From positions 1 through 10,314 of the forward strand of contig JAKSBB010000219.1 in the NCBI GenBank assembly GCA_022361315.1: 10,314 bases of DNA, written 5' to 3'. This document shows, one piece after another, positions 1 to 6,485 of the stretch. The notes below the pieces were generated by a model, which worked only from the letters and a program-made list of their open reading frames with translations, made no database searches and had not been told where the DNA came from. Position 1 is the first letter of the stretch, and each line of letters opens with the position of its first letter. Made by a program: the position numbers and the translations under genes. This stretch comes from Desulfobacterales bacterium (GTDB lineage Bacteria > Desulfobacterota > Desulfobacteria > Desulfobacterales > Desulfobacteraceae).

Positions 1-2334
1 AAAAAAGGGTTCAAAAATCCTCTTACGAACGGCCTCCGGCATCCCGGGACCATTGTCCCGGATCATCAGGCAGGCCATGCCCCCCTCACTGAACAGCCGT
101 ATTCTAATCTCTGGGTCTGTACCGTTTATGGAATCTGAAGCCATGGCCTGGGCAGCATTTTTAAACAGATTCAACAGCACCTGACGAATCTTGGACTCTT
201 CGCACAACACCGGTCCCATAGACGACTCAATCTGCTTTTCAATCCGTATGCTTCTGAAATCGTACTGCGTTTTCAACTTAAAATCATTGTTGGCAAGCAC
301 CAGGGCCTTGTCAACGATATCGTCCAGCAGCCAGGGGGTCTTCTCAGCGGTGGATTTCCTGGCAAAGCTCAGCATATTTTCCACGATCTCAGCCGCATGC
401 CGCCCTGCAGTGACAATATGCTGCAGGCTTTTGTATATCCCCCTGTCATCCGCATACCGCCCGACATCAGCCAGCGATACACCGAGACGGCCGGCGGCAT
501 TCACATTGGCAGGTTTGTCAGGCGTCATCCGGCGCTGAACCAATTGGGCGTTGGTCATCATGCCGGCCAGGGGGTTATTGATTTCGTGGGCCATACCGGC
601 GGCCAGGCCGCCGATGGAAAGCATTTTTTCAGATTGGAACAGCAGTTCCCGCGTACGTACCTGCTCAGTGACGTCCCGCACAAGGGTCAGCACCCCCGGT
701 TCCTTTTCCCAGTCAATGGCAGAGACGCTGATTTCCAGGTGGCGGGGTTTGTCATCCCTGTCATTCCCCCTGATGCTGAATGATCTGGGGGCCATTCCAT
801 CCTGCGTCCAGTCCTTGTATATATCTGCCAGCCGCTCCCTGTCATTGATATGGACCAGTGCCATAAATGTCTGCTGCCCGAACCGGTTTTCGTCGATCTC
901 AAACATTCCGATAAACCTGGGATTTGCATAAACGATGACACTCGTTCTGACAATGCAGATCCCGTCAGCGGAGTTCTCTATCAGGCTCCGGTACTGTTGT
1001 TCAGATGCCCTCAATGCATCCTGGGTAAGCCGCCGCTGTTTCAGCTCGGTCTGGTACTTGACATTGGTTCGTGCCAGCTCCCGCCATTGCTTTTCAACGG
1101 TATTGAAGGCACGGGCAAACCGCTGGTAAATGAGAAGGGCCTGGGAAAAAATAAACAGAAAAAATCCCCAGGGGACATAATGACCGGTTCCTATGATCTG
1201 GCGGGTATAAAGGATGTCGTTGATAATGACCACCGCCAGTATGATAAATCCCCCAAGAAACGTCATCCCCCCCTGACGTTTGTACCATACCGCCCGAACT
1301 GCAACCCAGGCCCCGTAAGTGATCACCCCGATGGTAAAGATCTGAAACGGCGGCATGACCCGGGTGAAAAGCGGCAGCGGTGCGGCCAGAACAAAAAGAC
1401 TGAGACCCACCGAAACCGTCCAGATGAAGCGAACCACCCGTTTTGAGGTGTCTTCCGGAAAAAGGGCATAGACATATTGCGCAAAAACAGGCAGTACAAG
1501 AAAAAAGGATATGTATACGATGGACAGTTCTGCTCTGAATCCCAGTGTGGGAAATAATTGGCTCAGAAACCGCTCATCCGTGGCCAGCATCCGTACCGCA
1601 ACAAGCAGGTTGAACAGGGCGAAGTAGAGCAGGGATCGATTTCTTGTCCGGATGGCAAACATCCCCAGGTGATAAACACCCATGATCACGATACAGCCCA
1701 GCAGGATAAAATCCAGAAACAAAGACCACTCCCGCTGCCATTGGATATCGCTTAGTTCCCCCAGGTACACAGGTTCCCAGAAGCCCCCCTGCCAATGATG
1801 GAAATTGGACACGTGGAAAACAATATCAAGCGCGCCGGACTTTGGGCCGACATCGACAACCTGGGGCCGATAGGCCGGTTGGCTGGTTTCCCGGCTTGTG
1901 CCGGGATGCCCTGATGATACCAGCTTTTTGCCGTCTATATAGAGGGTAAAGGCAGATGCCATGTCAAGGAGCTTCAGGCCCAGCCGATGCCGGCCTTCCG
2001 GAAGCTGCACCCTGAGATGGTAGGTGGCATAGCCCTCTCCGGTTGCTTCACCTCCGGCCGTGGGAAATCCGTTCCAGCGGCCGGGTACCCGGATGGCTCC
2101 GGTGGATGGGGGGCCGGGGCTGTTTTGAAGTTCAGCCGGAGGCACCAACTGCCGCCAATAGAACTGCCACTCCCCGTTCAGCCGAATATTACCTTTGTCA
2201 CCAAACGACCAGCTTCGAAGGTCCAGCATCCCCTCTTTGGCAACAGGTGTTGCAACCGCCTGCACACACCCGGCGAAACAGGCCAGGCATAGCAGAACAA
2301 TAGGGATGCATGAAAAAAAGAATCGTTTTGTCAT
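1..2334 (-). CDS. 7TMR-DISM sensor histidine kinase with PAS domain (partial, C-terminus outside window)
   Basis: Membrane sensor kinase that would autophosphorylate a histidine and pass the phosphate to an unseen response regulator. The frame is open for 778 codons from ATG 2334 to the window edge. Residues 1-28 are a signal peptide with a near-lipobox FAGC at 20-23. Residues ~35-190 form the periplasmic jelly-roll sensor typical of 7TMR-DISM kinases (LDLRSWSF, LNGEWQFYW). About residues 200-402 hold a series of hydrophobic segments matching the 7TM module. A linker follows, then a PAS domain at ~441-560. The HisKA H-box AAGMAHEINNPL has phosphoacceptor His583. The HATPase_c domain has its N-box at Asn726 (FKNAAQAM), G1 box DNGPG from Asp760 and F-box RIFEPFF at the edge. 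The G2 box lies beyond the window. The start has a poor Shine-Dalgarno sequence. No cognate regulator lies to its right, so the ligand is unknown. Confidence 0.93.
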   Translation of the reverse strand, partial: MTKRFFFSCIPIVLLCLACFAGCVQAVATPVAKEGMLDLRSWSFGDKGNIRLNGEWQFYWRQLVPPAELQNSPGPPSTGAIRVPGRWNGFPTAGGEATGEGYATYHLRVQLPEGRHRLGLKLLDMASAFTLYIDGKKLVSSGHPGTSRETSQPAYRPQVVDVGPKSGALDIVFHVSNFHHWQGGFWEPVYLGELSDIQWQREWSLFLDFILLGCIVIMGVYHLGMFAIRTRNRSLLYFALFNLLVAVRMLATDERFLSQLFPTLGFRAELSIVYISFFLVLPVFAQYVYALFPEDTSKRVVRFIWTVSVGLSLFVLAAPLPLFTRVMPPFQIFTIGVITYGAWVAVRAVWYKRQGGMTFLGGFIILAVVIINDILYTRQIIGTGHYVPWGFFLFIFSQALLIYQRFARAFNTVEKQWRELARTNVKYQTELKQRRLTQDALRASEQQYRSLIENSADGICIVRTSVIVYANPRFIGMFEIDENRFGQQTFMALVHINDRERLADIYKDWTQDGMAPRSFSIRGNDRDDKPRHLEISVSAIDWEKEPGVLTLVRDVTEQVRTRELLFQSEKMLSIGGLAAGMAHEINNPLAGMMTNAQLVQRRMTPDKPANVNAAGRLGVSLADVGRYADDRGIYKSLQHIVTAGRHAAEIVENMLSFARKSTAEKTPWLLDDIVDKALVLANNDFKLKTQYDFRSIRIEKQIESSMGPVLCEESKIRQVLLNLFKNAAQAMASDSINGTDPEIRIRLFSEGGMACLMIRDNGPGMPEAVRKRIFEPFF

Positions 2335-2677
2335 TTGAGGACTGCCATCATTCAAAATTATAAAACTTTGAGTGATATACATTCAAATACCGGGGAAATC
2401 AATTGGGGAAATCACAGATATGGGACATCCACTCAAAATACTCACATTTCCTTCACCGGTATTCATATCGTTGATCCGTCTACGATAAAAACAGCGGAGA
2501 AGCGATAAAGTATTTGAATCCCCTCACCAAAACGGTTGGATAACAATTGGTTGGATTGATATCCCGGACAGACAGCCCCGCACGGCTTCTATTTCAATGG
2601 TTGATCAGATCACACCCCTTTGGGCTAACATTTCACTAACCATCTGAAAAAACGAAATATTTTATCTATATTTTTTC
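2335..2677. other. Intergenic region between the divergent kinase and DAHP synthase genes
   Basis: I see no convincing gene in this stretch. It holds the kinase promoter and two copies of ggggaaatc (2392-2400 and 2405-2413). It also holds an inverted pair ATTCAAATAC (2381-2390) / GTATTTGAAT (2510-2519), and two copies of ggttggat (2534-2541 and 2549-2556). These could be protein-binding sites, but nothing identifies the protein. Confidence 0.5.
2357..2386 (-). promoter_or_regulatory. Sigma-70-like promoter for the sensor kinase
   Basis: On the minus strand TTGAAT (2386-2381) is followed after 18 bp by a perfect TATAAT (2362-2357). This places transcription start near 2350, about 15 nt before the kinase ATG. 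The -35 box overlaps one half of a 10-bp inverted repeat (see findings). This is sequence inspection only. Confidence 0.55.
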
Positions 2678-2706
2678 TTGACACCCCAAAAGATATATGG
2701 TTTAGC
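2678..2706 (+). promoter_or_regulatory. Probable sigma-70 promoter of the attenuator and DAHP synthase gene
   Basis: A perfect -35 TTGACA lies at 2678-2683. With a 17-bp spacer the -10 would be TTTAGC (2701-2706), a weak match to TATAAT. Transcription would start near 2713, leaving a short 5' end before the leader peptide RBS (AGAGG, 2726-2730). Its position just upstream of the leader ORF is the strongest argument. The exact -10 is uncertain. Confidence 0.5.
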
Positions 2707-2735
2707 TAAGTGGAATTGAACTTTTAGAGGTAATT

Positions 2736-2813
2736 ATGAATTTTTGCAAAGCAGACAGGTTTTATTTTTATTTCTGGTATTACTTTTTTACCGGCCTGTC
2801 TGCGGTGCGCTGA
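2736..2813 (+). CDS. Aromatic amino acid leader peptide (25 aa) of a transcription attenuator
   Basis: A short ORF of 25 codons with a good Shine-Dalgarno sequence (AGAGG, 2726-2730) five bases before ATG. Residues 9-18 read FYFYFWYYFF: five Phe, four Tyr and one Trp in succession, encoded at 2760-2789, with another Phe at residue 3. The stop is TGA 2811-2813. It has no expected function as a protein. It is a ribosome-borne sensor of charged Phe, Tyr and Trp tRNAs, like the pheL, trpL and hisL leaders of enterobacteria. The aromatic codons sit exactly in the loop of the 1:2 RNA hairpin, and the next gene is DAHP synthase, the committed step to all three amino acids. The assignment rests on composition, RBS, RNA architecture and downstream gene together. 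Confidence 0.9.
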   Translation: MNFCKADRFYFYFWYYFFTGLSAVR

Positions 2814-2862
2814 TTTTTTCCGATACCCCAAGCCGCAGGCAGACACTGCCTGCGGCTTTTTT
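2751..2862 (+). promoter_or_regulatory. Four-segment attenuator: pause hairpin, antiterminator, terminator
   Basis: Segment 1 is GCAGACAGG (2751-2759) and segment 2 contains its exact complement CCTGTCTGC (2795-2803). Segment 2 (2796-2806) can instead pair with segment 3 (2832-2842) for 11 bp, including two G-U pairs. Segment 3 (2831-2842) pairs perfectly with segment 4 (2846-2857) to make the terminator. A ribosome stalled in the aromatic run would mask segment 1 and free segment 2 to pair with 3, giving read-through. A ribosome reaching the stop at 2813 would cover segment 2 and allow 3:4 termination. All pairings were read directly; folding energies were not computed. Confidence 0.88.
2830..2862 (+). 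terminator. Intrinsic terminator of the aromatic attenuator
   Basis: A perfect 12-bp stem AGCCGCAGGCAG / CTGCCTGCGGCT (2831-2842 and 2846-2857), extendable by the A2830-T2858 pair, has a three-base loop. It is followed by an uninterrupted T run to 2862. It ends 45 nt before the DAHP synthase start, so it must be bypassed for that gene to be expressed from the upstream promoter. Confidence 0.92.
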
Positions 2863-2907
2863 ATTTAAAGTTTCAGGCAAAGACAACCTGCACAAAAAGG
2901 ATTTGCC

Positions 2908-3951
2908 ATGAAACAGACCTACGATGTAAACGTCAAAGCGTTCAAGCCCCTCACCCCGCCGGCAAAAATGAAAGAGGAACTGCCGGTGCCTGACACAGCC
3001 GCAAACACCGTTATCCAGGGCCGCAAGGATGTTGAGAACATTCTGACCGGCAAAGACAAACGCCTGCTGGTCATTGCCGGCCCCTGCTCTATCCACGATG
3101 TGGATGCCGCCATGGAATATGCCCGCAGAATGAAAGATCTCAGGGAAGAGGTAAAGGATAAAATCAACCTGGTGATGCGGGTCTACTTTGAAAAACCCAG
3201 GACAACAGTGGGCTGGAAGGGGATGATCAATGACCCCTACCTGGACTCCACCTATAATGTGGATGAGGGACTCCGCCGGGCACGGTCTCTCCTGCTGGAC
3301 ATCAACGGCATGGGGCTGCCCACTGCCACCGAAATTCTGGACACCATTACCCCCCAGTACATCGCAGGGTTGTTGACCTGGGTGGCCATCGGTGCAAGAA
3401 CCACGGAATCCCAGACCCACAGGGAAATGGCTTCCGGCCTGTCCATGCCCGTGGGTTTCAAAAACGGTACAGACGGCAGTCTTACGGTGGCGATGAATGC
3501 CATGCAGGCCTCCGGCGCCCCCCAGCATTTCCTGGGTATTGATCCCGAAGGCGTATGCTCAGTGGTGTCCACCACGGGTAACCCCTATGGCCATATCGTT
3601 CTGCGCGGGGGCCCCACCCCGAACTACGACCCGGTATCCGTGGGCAAAGCCCAGGACCGCCTCAGAGAAAAGGAACTCCTTGACGGTATTGTGATTGACT
3701 GCTCCCACGACAACTCCGGCCAGAAGTACAAGGGACAGTCCTTCGTATTCAAAAGCGCCGTGGATCAGCGTCTGGACGGAAACGAGAAAATCATCGGCCT
3801 GATGTTGGAAAGCAACCTGGTGGAGGGCAATCAAAAATGCAAATGCAACGGAGACGCCGGCAGCCTCAAGTACGGTGTTTCCATAACAGATGAGTGCATC
3901 TCATGGGAAACCACCACCAGTCTGATCCGGTGTGCCTATGAACGGATGTAA
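2908..3951 (+). CDS. aroF: 3-deoxy-7-phosphoheptulonate (DAHP) synthase, class I
   Basis: Cytoplasmic enzyme condensing phosphoenolpyruvate and erythrose 4-phosphate to DAHP, the first step of the shikimate pathway (EC 2.5.1.54). The 347-residue length matches the enterobacterial AroF/G/H family (about 350). Visible signatures are AGPCSIHD at 57-64 with metal-ligand Cys60, RVYFEKPRTTVGWKG at 91-105 with substrate-binding Arg91 and Lys96, and IGARTTESQTHRE at 161-173. Others are GFKNGTDG (183-190), LRGG (232-235), DCSHDNS with metal-ligand His267 (264-270), ESNLVEGNQ with Glu301, and SITDEC with Asp328. The start has RBS AAGGA (2897-2901). From memory, THREMASGLSMPVG resembles the Tyr-sensitive AroF form, so the isozyme letter is tentative. 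The leader upstream carries Phe, Tyr and Trp codons, suggesting a general-purpose isozyme controlled by all three. The gene appears monocistronic. Confidence 0.96.
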   Translation: MKQTYDVNVKAFKPLTPPAKMKEELPVPDTAANTVIQGRKDVENILTGKDKRLLVIAGPCSIHDVDAAMEYARRMKDLREEVKDKINLVMRVYFEKPRTTVGWKGMINDPYLDSTYNVDEGLRRARSLLLDINGMGLPTATEILDTITPQYIAGLLTWVAIGARTTESQTHREMASGLSMPVGFKNGTDGSLTVAMNAMQASGAPQHFLGIDPEGVCSVVSTTGNPYGHIVLRGGPTPNYDPVSVGKAQDRLREKELLDGIVIDCSHDNSGQKYKGQSFVFKSAVDQRLDGNEKIIGLMLESNLVEGNQKCKCNGDAGSLKYGVSITDECISWETTTSLIRCAYERM

Positions 3952-3975
3952 CCCGTTCCAGTACCACTAATCTTC

Positions 3976-4006
3976 GCCGGTCCGGTGACCAAACCACCGG
4001 ACCGGC
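3976..4006 (+). terminator. Hairpin after DAHP synthase, possible terminator
   Basis: A perfect 12-bp inverted repeat GCCGGTCCGGTG / CACCGGACCGGC (3976-3987 and 3995-4006) with a 7-nt loop begins 25 nt after the DAHP synthase stop. It lacks a following T run, so it is either a weak or factor-assisted terminator or an mRNA 3'-end stabiliser. Confidence 0.45.
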
Positions 4007-4036
4007 ACCTGCAAGTCTCACATCTGCGCCCCCGCC

Positions 4037-4071
4037 GGTGCAACTGCGATACCCGGTCGCTTTTTTGCACC
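4037..4071. repeat. Inverted repeat GGTGCAA / TTGCACC upstream of the sigma-54 promoter
   Basis: Seven-base arms at 4037-4043 and 4065-4071 enclose an inner 4-bp repeat (GCGA 4046-4049, TCGC 4057-4060) and a T6 run (4061-4066). It lies about 100-130 bp before the sigma-54 promoter, the usual distance for an enhancer-binding protein site. It could equally be a second weak terminator for the DAHP synthase mRNA. Neither reading is proven. Confidence 0.3.
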
Positions 4072-4168
4072 TTCCCAAAAACCACATCCCGGTCAGCACC
4101 ACCACAACCAAAACAATTTTCTCTTTATTTTCAGAACGTTATTTTTTCACAGAGTTTCCAAATGGCCA

Positions 4169-4184
4169 TGGCACACCCCTTGCT
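4169..4184 (+). promoter_or_regulatory. Sigma-54 (RpoN) -24/-12 promoter of the Orp-like operon
   Basis: TGGCAC-ACCCC-TTGCT matches the consensus TGGCAC-N5-TTGCW at every defined position. The GG (4170-4171) and GC (4182-4183) have the obligatory 10-bp spacing. Start would be near 4195, leaving a ~70-nt leader before ATG 4267. Sigma-54 promoters need an AAA+ enhancer-binding activator, and none is encoded here. From memory, the Desulfovibrio vulgaris orp operons are also sigma-54 dependent. Confidence 0.88.
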
Positions 4185-4200
4185 AACCATGTCTTGCGGA

Positions 4201-4233
4201 AACCGGTTCCTCCAGAGACAGATAACCGGTTCC
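4201..4233. repeat. Tandem palindromic repeat AACCGGTTCC x2 in the operon leader
   Basis: AACCGGTTCC occurs at 4201-4210 and again at 4224-4233, 23 bp apart (about two helical turns). Each copy contains the self-complementary AACCGGTT. The pair lies just after the predicted transcription start of the sigma-54 promoter. It could be a dimer-binding operator or, in RNA, a hairpin between the two copies with a 15-nt loop. Confidence 0.5.
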
Positions 4234-4266
4234 CGGAAAGTGATGAATTAAAGGAGAGTAACACCC

Positions 4267-4644
4267 ATGAACAAGGCTGTGTTCGTCAGCAGGGATAGAG
4301 ATCAGTTTTCGGAAATTGAAAAGCTGCTGAATCTGAAAAATATATGTGTTGAATGGACCGGATCCGGAACGGATGTCCTGTCCCTGCTTTCGAATGCCGC
4401 TGATCCGGTTGACCTGGTGGTTCTGGCCGAGGATCTGCCGGATACGCCCCCCAGGGATCTTGTTGAAGCGATCATCTCCCGGCGGGCCTTTACCCATTGT
4501 GTCATCGCGGGCACCATGGAAAAAAAAGCATTCCACGACCACTACGAAGGGTATGGGGTACTCATGCAACTCCCCCCGCATCCGACATTTAAAGATGCCG
4601 CTTCACTGGAAACCCATCTGGATAAACTGGCGGGGTTGAGCTGA
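4267..4644 (+). CDS. Receiver-like (pseudo-receiver) protein, first gene of the Orp-like operon
   Basis: A 125-residue soluble protein with the alternating hydrophobic-strand pattern of a CheY-type receiver: beta1 KAVFVSRDRD (3-12), beta3 VDLVVLAEDLPD (48-59), beta4 THCVIAGTME (76-85) and beta5 GVLMQLPPHP (97-106). The phosphoacceptor position, four residues before the conserved Pro58, is Ala54 instead of Asp. The usual Lys-Pro after beta5 is replaced by Gln-Leu-Pro (Gln101). It therefore probably cannot be phosphorylated in the normal way and may be a docking or regulatory subunit. The RBS AAGGAG (4251-4256) and the sigma-54 promoter precede it. The Fe-S ATPase gene follows after 32 nt, so it is probably co-transcribed. 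The receiver fold is inferred from the pattern and was not tested by search. Confidence 0.85.
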   Translation: MNKAVFVSRDRDQFSEIEKLLNLKNICVEWTGSGTDVLSLLSNAADPVDLVVLAEDLPDTPPRDLVEAIISRRAFTHCVIAGTMEKKAFHDHYEGYGVLMQLPPHPTFKDAASLETHLDKLAGLS

Positions 4645-4676
4645 TGATCATTGATCCGGAAAAGAGGAAATAAAAA

Positions 4677-5558
4677 ATGATTATCAGTATTGCCAGTGGA
4701 AAAGGGGGCACCGGTAAAACCACCGTGGCCACCAATCTGTGCGCGGCACTCGGGGGTAACATCCGGCTGCTGGACTGTGATGTGGAGGAGCCCAATGCCC
4801 ACCTCTTCCTGACACCGGAATTTACCGAAAAAGAAAAGGTCAATGCGCCGGTACCGGAAGTGGATGAATCAAAATGCACCTATTGTAAAAAATGTATGGC
4901 CATCTGCCGGTTCGGGGCCATTGCCGTAATGGGCCGGAAAATAGTTACCTTTCCGGAACTCTGCCACTCCTGCAGCGGCTGCGCACTGATCTGTCCGGAA
5001 GCTGCCGTCACAGAAAAAGACCGCACCATCGGCCATGTGGAAACAGGTCATCCGTCCGGGAACCCGGAAACCGGATTTGTCCGGGGACTTCTGGACATCG
5101 GTCAGGTCATGGCCCCGCCGGTGATCCGGCAGGTCCGGACCTATGAAATTGAAAACGGCTTAACCCTCATTGACGCCCCCCCCGGCACTTCCTGTCCGGT
5201 GATCTCAGCCATGAAAGGAACCGATGCAGTGGTTCTGGTAACAGAACCCACCCCCTTCGGCCTCCATGACCTTACCCTGGCGGTGGAAGCGGTAAGACTG
5301 CTGGGTATTCCCCATGGTCTGGTGATCAACCGGGCCGGAATGGGCAATGATGACGTCAGGAACTATGCGGACCGGGAAAACATTCCCGTGTTGATGGAGA
5401 TCCCCTTTGACCGCAGAATCGCCGCAGCGTACTCCAGAGGAGATCTTCTGGTGGATGCCCTGCCGGAATACAAAGATCAATTCATCTCCCTTTACCAACG
5501 GATAAAGGCCCTTGCCGAAGGTACAGATGAAACTTGTGAAAGGGAGACAGCAGGATGA
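4677..5558 (+). CDS. MinD/ParA-like ATPase with inserted two-cluster ferredoxin domain (first of pair)
   Basis: P-loop ATPase of the Mrp/NBP35/MinD superfamily, 293 residues. The deviant Walker A SGKGGTGKTT at 7-16 has signature Lys9, which acts across the dimer in this family. The strand LLDCDVEEPNAH (31-42) and the switch DAPPG (166-170) complete the nucleotide site. Between them is an 8Fe-8S ferredoxin insert with Cys67, 70, 73, 77 and Cys96, 99, 102, 106 (CX2CX2CX3C twice, only the second followed by Pro). The RBS is AGAGG before ATG 4677. It lies between the pseudo-receiver gene and a second ATPase of the same architecture. Family members pair with COG1433 proteins and are thought to handle metal-sulfur clusters or act in the Desulfovibrio Orange-protein complex. 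The substrate here is unknown. Confidence 0.95.
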   Translation: MIISIASGKGGTGKTTVATNLCAALGGNIRLLDCDVEEPNAHLFLTPEFTEKEKVNAPVPEVDESKCTYCKKCMAICRFGAIAVMGRKIVTFPELCHSCSGCALICPEAAVTEKDRTIGHVETGHPSGNPETGFVRGLLDIGQVMAPPVIRQVRTYEIENGLTLIDAPPGTSCPVISAMKGTDAVVLVTEPTPFGLHDLTLAVEAVRLLGIPHGLVINRAGMGNDDVRNYADRENIPVLMEIPFDRRIAAAYSRGDLLVDALPEYKDQFISLYQRIKALAEGTDETCERETAG

Positions 5559-6448
5559 AGGAACTTGTCATCTTAAGCGGTAAGGGCGGTACAGGTAAAA
5601 CAAGCCTGACTGCGGCATTTGCAGGCCTTGCCCAGAATATGATGCTCTGTGACGCAGACGTGGATGCCGCTGACCTCCATCTGGTAATGGCCCCGGAAAT
5701 CCGGGAAACCCATGATTTTGTCGGGGGGCACGAGGCGGTTATCAATCCGGAAAAATGTACAGCCTGTTGCCAGTGTCTTGAGGTCTGCCGGTTCAACGCC
5801 GTTACCGAAACGGAAAACGGCTGTATCATCGACAATCTGGACTGTGAGGGGTGCGGCGTCTGTGTGGATCTCTGCCCGGAACATGCCATTGATTTCCCCC
5901 GGAAGACCTGCGGCCAGTGGTTTACCTCTACCACCCGTTTCGGCACCATGATCCACGCCCGTTTAGGAATCGCCGAAGAAAACTCAGGGAGACTGGTGGC
6001 CCTCGTGCGGGAAGAGGCCAGAAAAAGAATGACTTCAGAACACCAGGATCTGCTGATCACCGACGGCCCTCCCGGCATCGGATGCCCGGTCATTGCTGCC
6101 ATGGGGCAGGCCACCGCAGTCCTCATTGTGGTGGAACCTACGGTGTCCGGTATCCATGATATGGAACGGGTTGCCGACCTGGCCGCCCATTTTAAACTGC
6201 CGGCCATGGTCTGCATCAACAAATATGACCTGAACCCGGACCAGGCCCAAGCCATAGAAACCATTGTCCGGGAACGGAACCTGGAGCTTGTGGGAACCAT
6301 CCCCTTTGACCCGGCATTTACCCGGGCCATGATCCAGGGGAAATCCCTCATTGAAGCCGGGGAAGATTTACCGGCCGCCCATGCGGTAAAGGCCGTCTGG
6401 GAAAAGGTATCAGCCAGTGCCGCCATGAAAACGGACAGGCTCTGCTGA
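5555..6448 (+). CDS. MinD/ParA-like ATPase with inserted two-cluster ferredoxin domain (second of pair)
   Basis: Paralogue of the preceding gene, 297 residues, overlapping it by 4 bp (ATGA, 5555-5558), so translation is probably coupled and the two proteins made in equal amounts. Walker A SGKGGTGKTS is at 8-17 with signature Lys10. LCDADVDAADLHL (31-43) replaces the Asp-Val-Glu-Glu-Pro-Asn motif of the first protein. The switch is DGPPG at 170-174. Ferredoxin ligands are Cys68, 71, 74, 78 and Cys97, 100, 103, 107. There is an extra Cys72 beside Cys71 and lone Cys90 and Cys119. The two ATPases are clearly divergent, suggesting an obligate heterodimer, which is inference. In Desulfovibrio two such ATPases are part of the Orp complex. 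The C-terminal tail ends in Cys297. Confidence 0.95.
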   Translation: MKELVILSGKGGTGKTSLTAAFAGLAQNMMLCDADVDAADLHLVMAPEIRETHDFVGGHEAVINPEKCTACCQCLEVCRFNAVTETENGCIIDNLDCEGCGVCVDLCPEHAIDFPRKTCGQWFTSTTRFGTMIHARLGIAEENSGRLVALVREEARKRMTSEHQDLLITDGPPGIGCPVIAAMGQATAVLIVVEPTVSGIHDMERVADLAAHFKLPAMVCINKYDLNPDQAQAIETIVRERNLELVGTIPFDPAFTRAMIQGKSLIEAGEDLPAAHAVKAVWEKVSASAAMKTDRLC

Positions 6449-6485
6449 CCTGAGAATAAATAAACCTGTTCAAGGAGAAAATAAA

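Noticed and set aside
2600..2622. CRP-like TGTGA half-site on the minus strand
   Set aside because: The second half matches only 2 of 5 consensus bases, and its position relative to any promoter is unconvincing.
2788..3528. A 246-codon open frame on the minus strand
   Set aside because: It overlaps the attenuator and the DAHP synthase gene in antisense. It has a His/Gly-rich composition and no domain.
4038..4298. Small plus-strand open frames across 3985-4298
   Set aside because: They run through hairpins and the sigma-54 promoter, have no RBS, and end inside the pseudo-receiver gene.
5482..6426. A 314-codon open frame on the minus strand
   Set aside because: It lies opposite the second Fe-S ATPase, whose Walker and ferredoxin motifs are intact. 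Its own translation has no recognisable domain and is rich in Ser, Arg and Met, typical of an antisense shadow.
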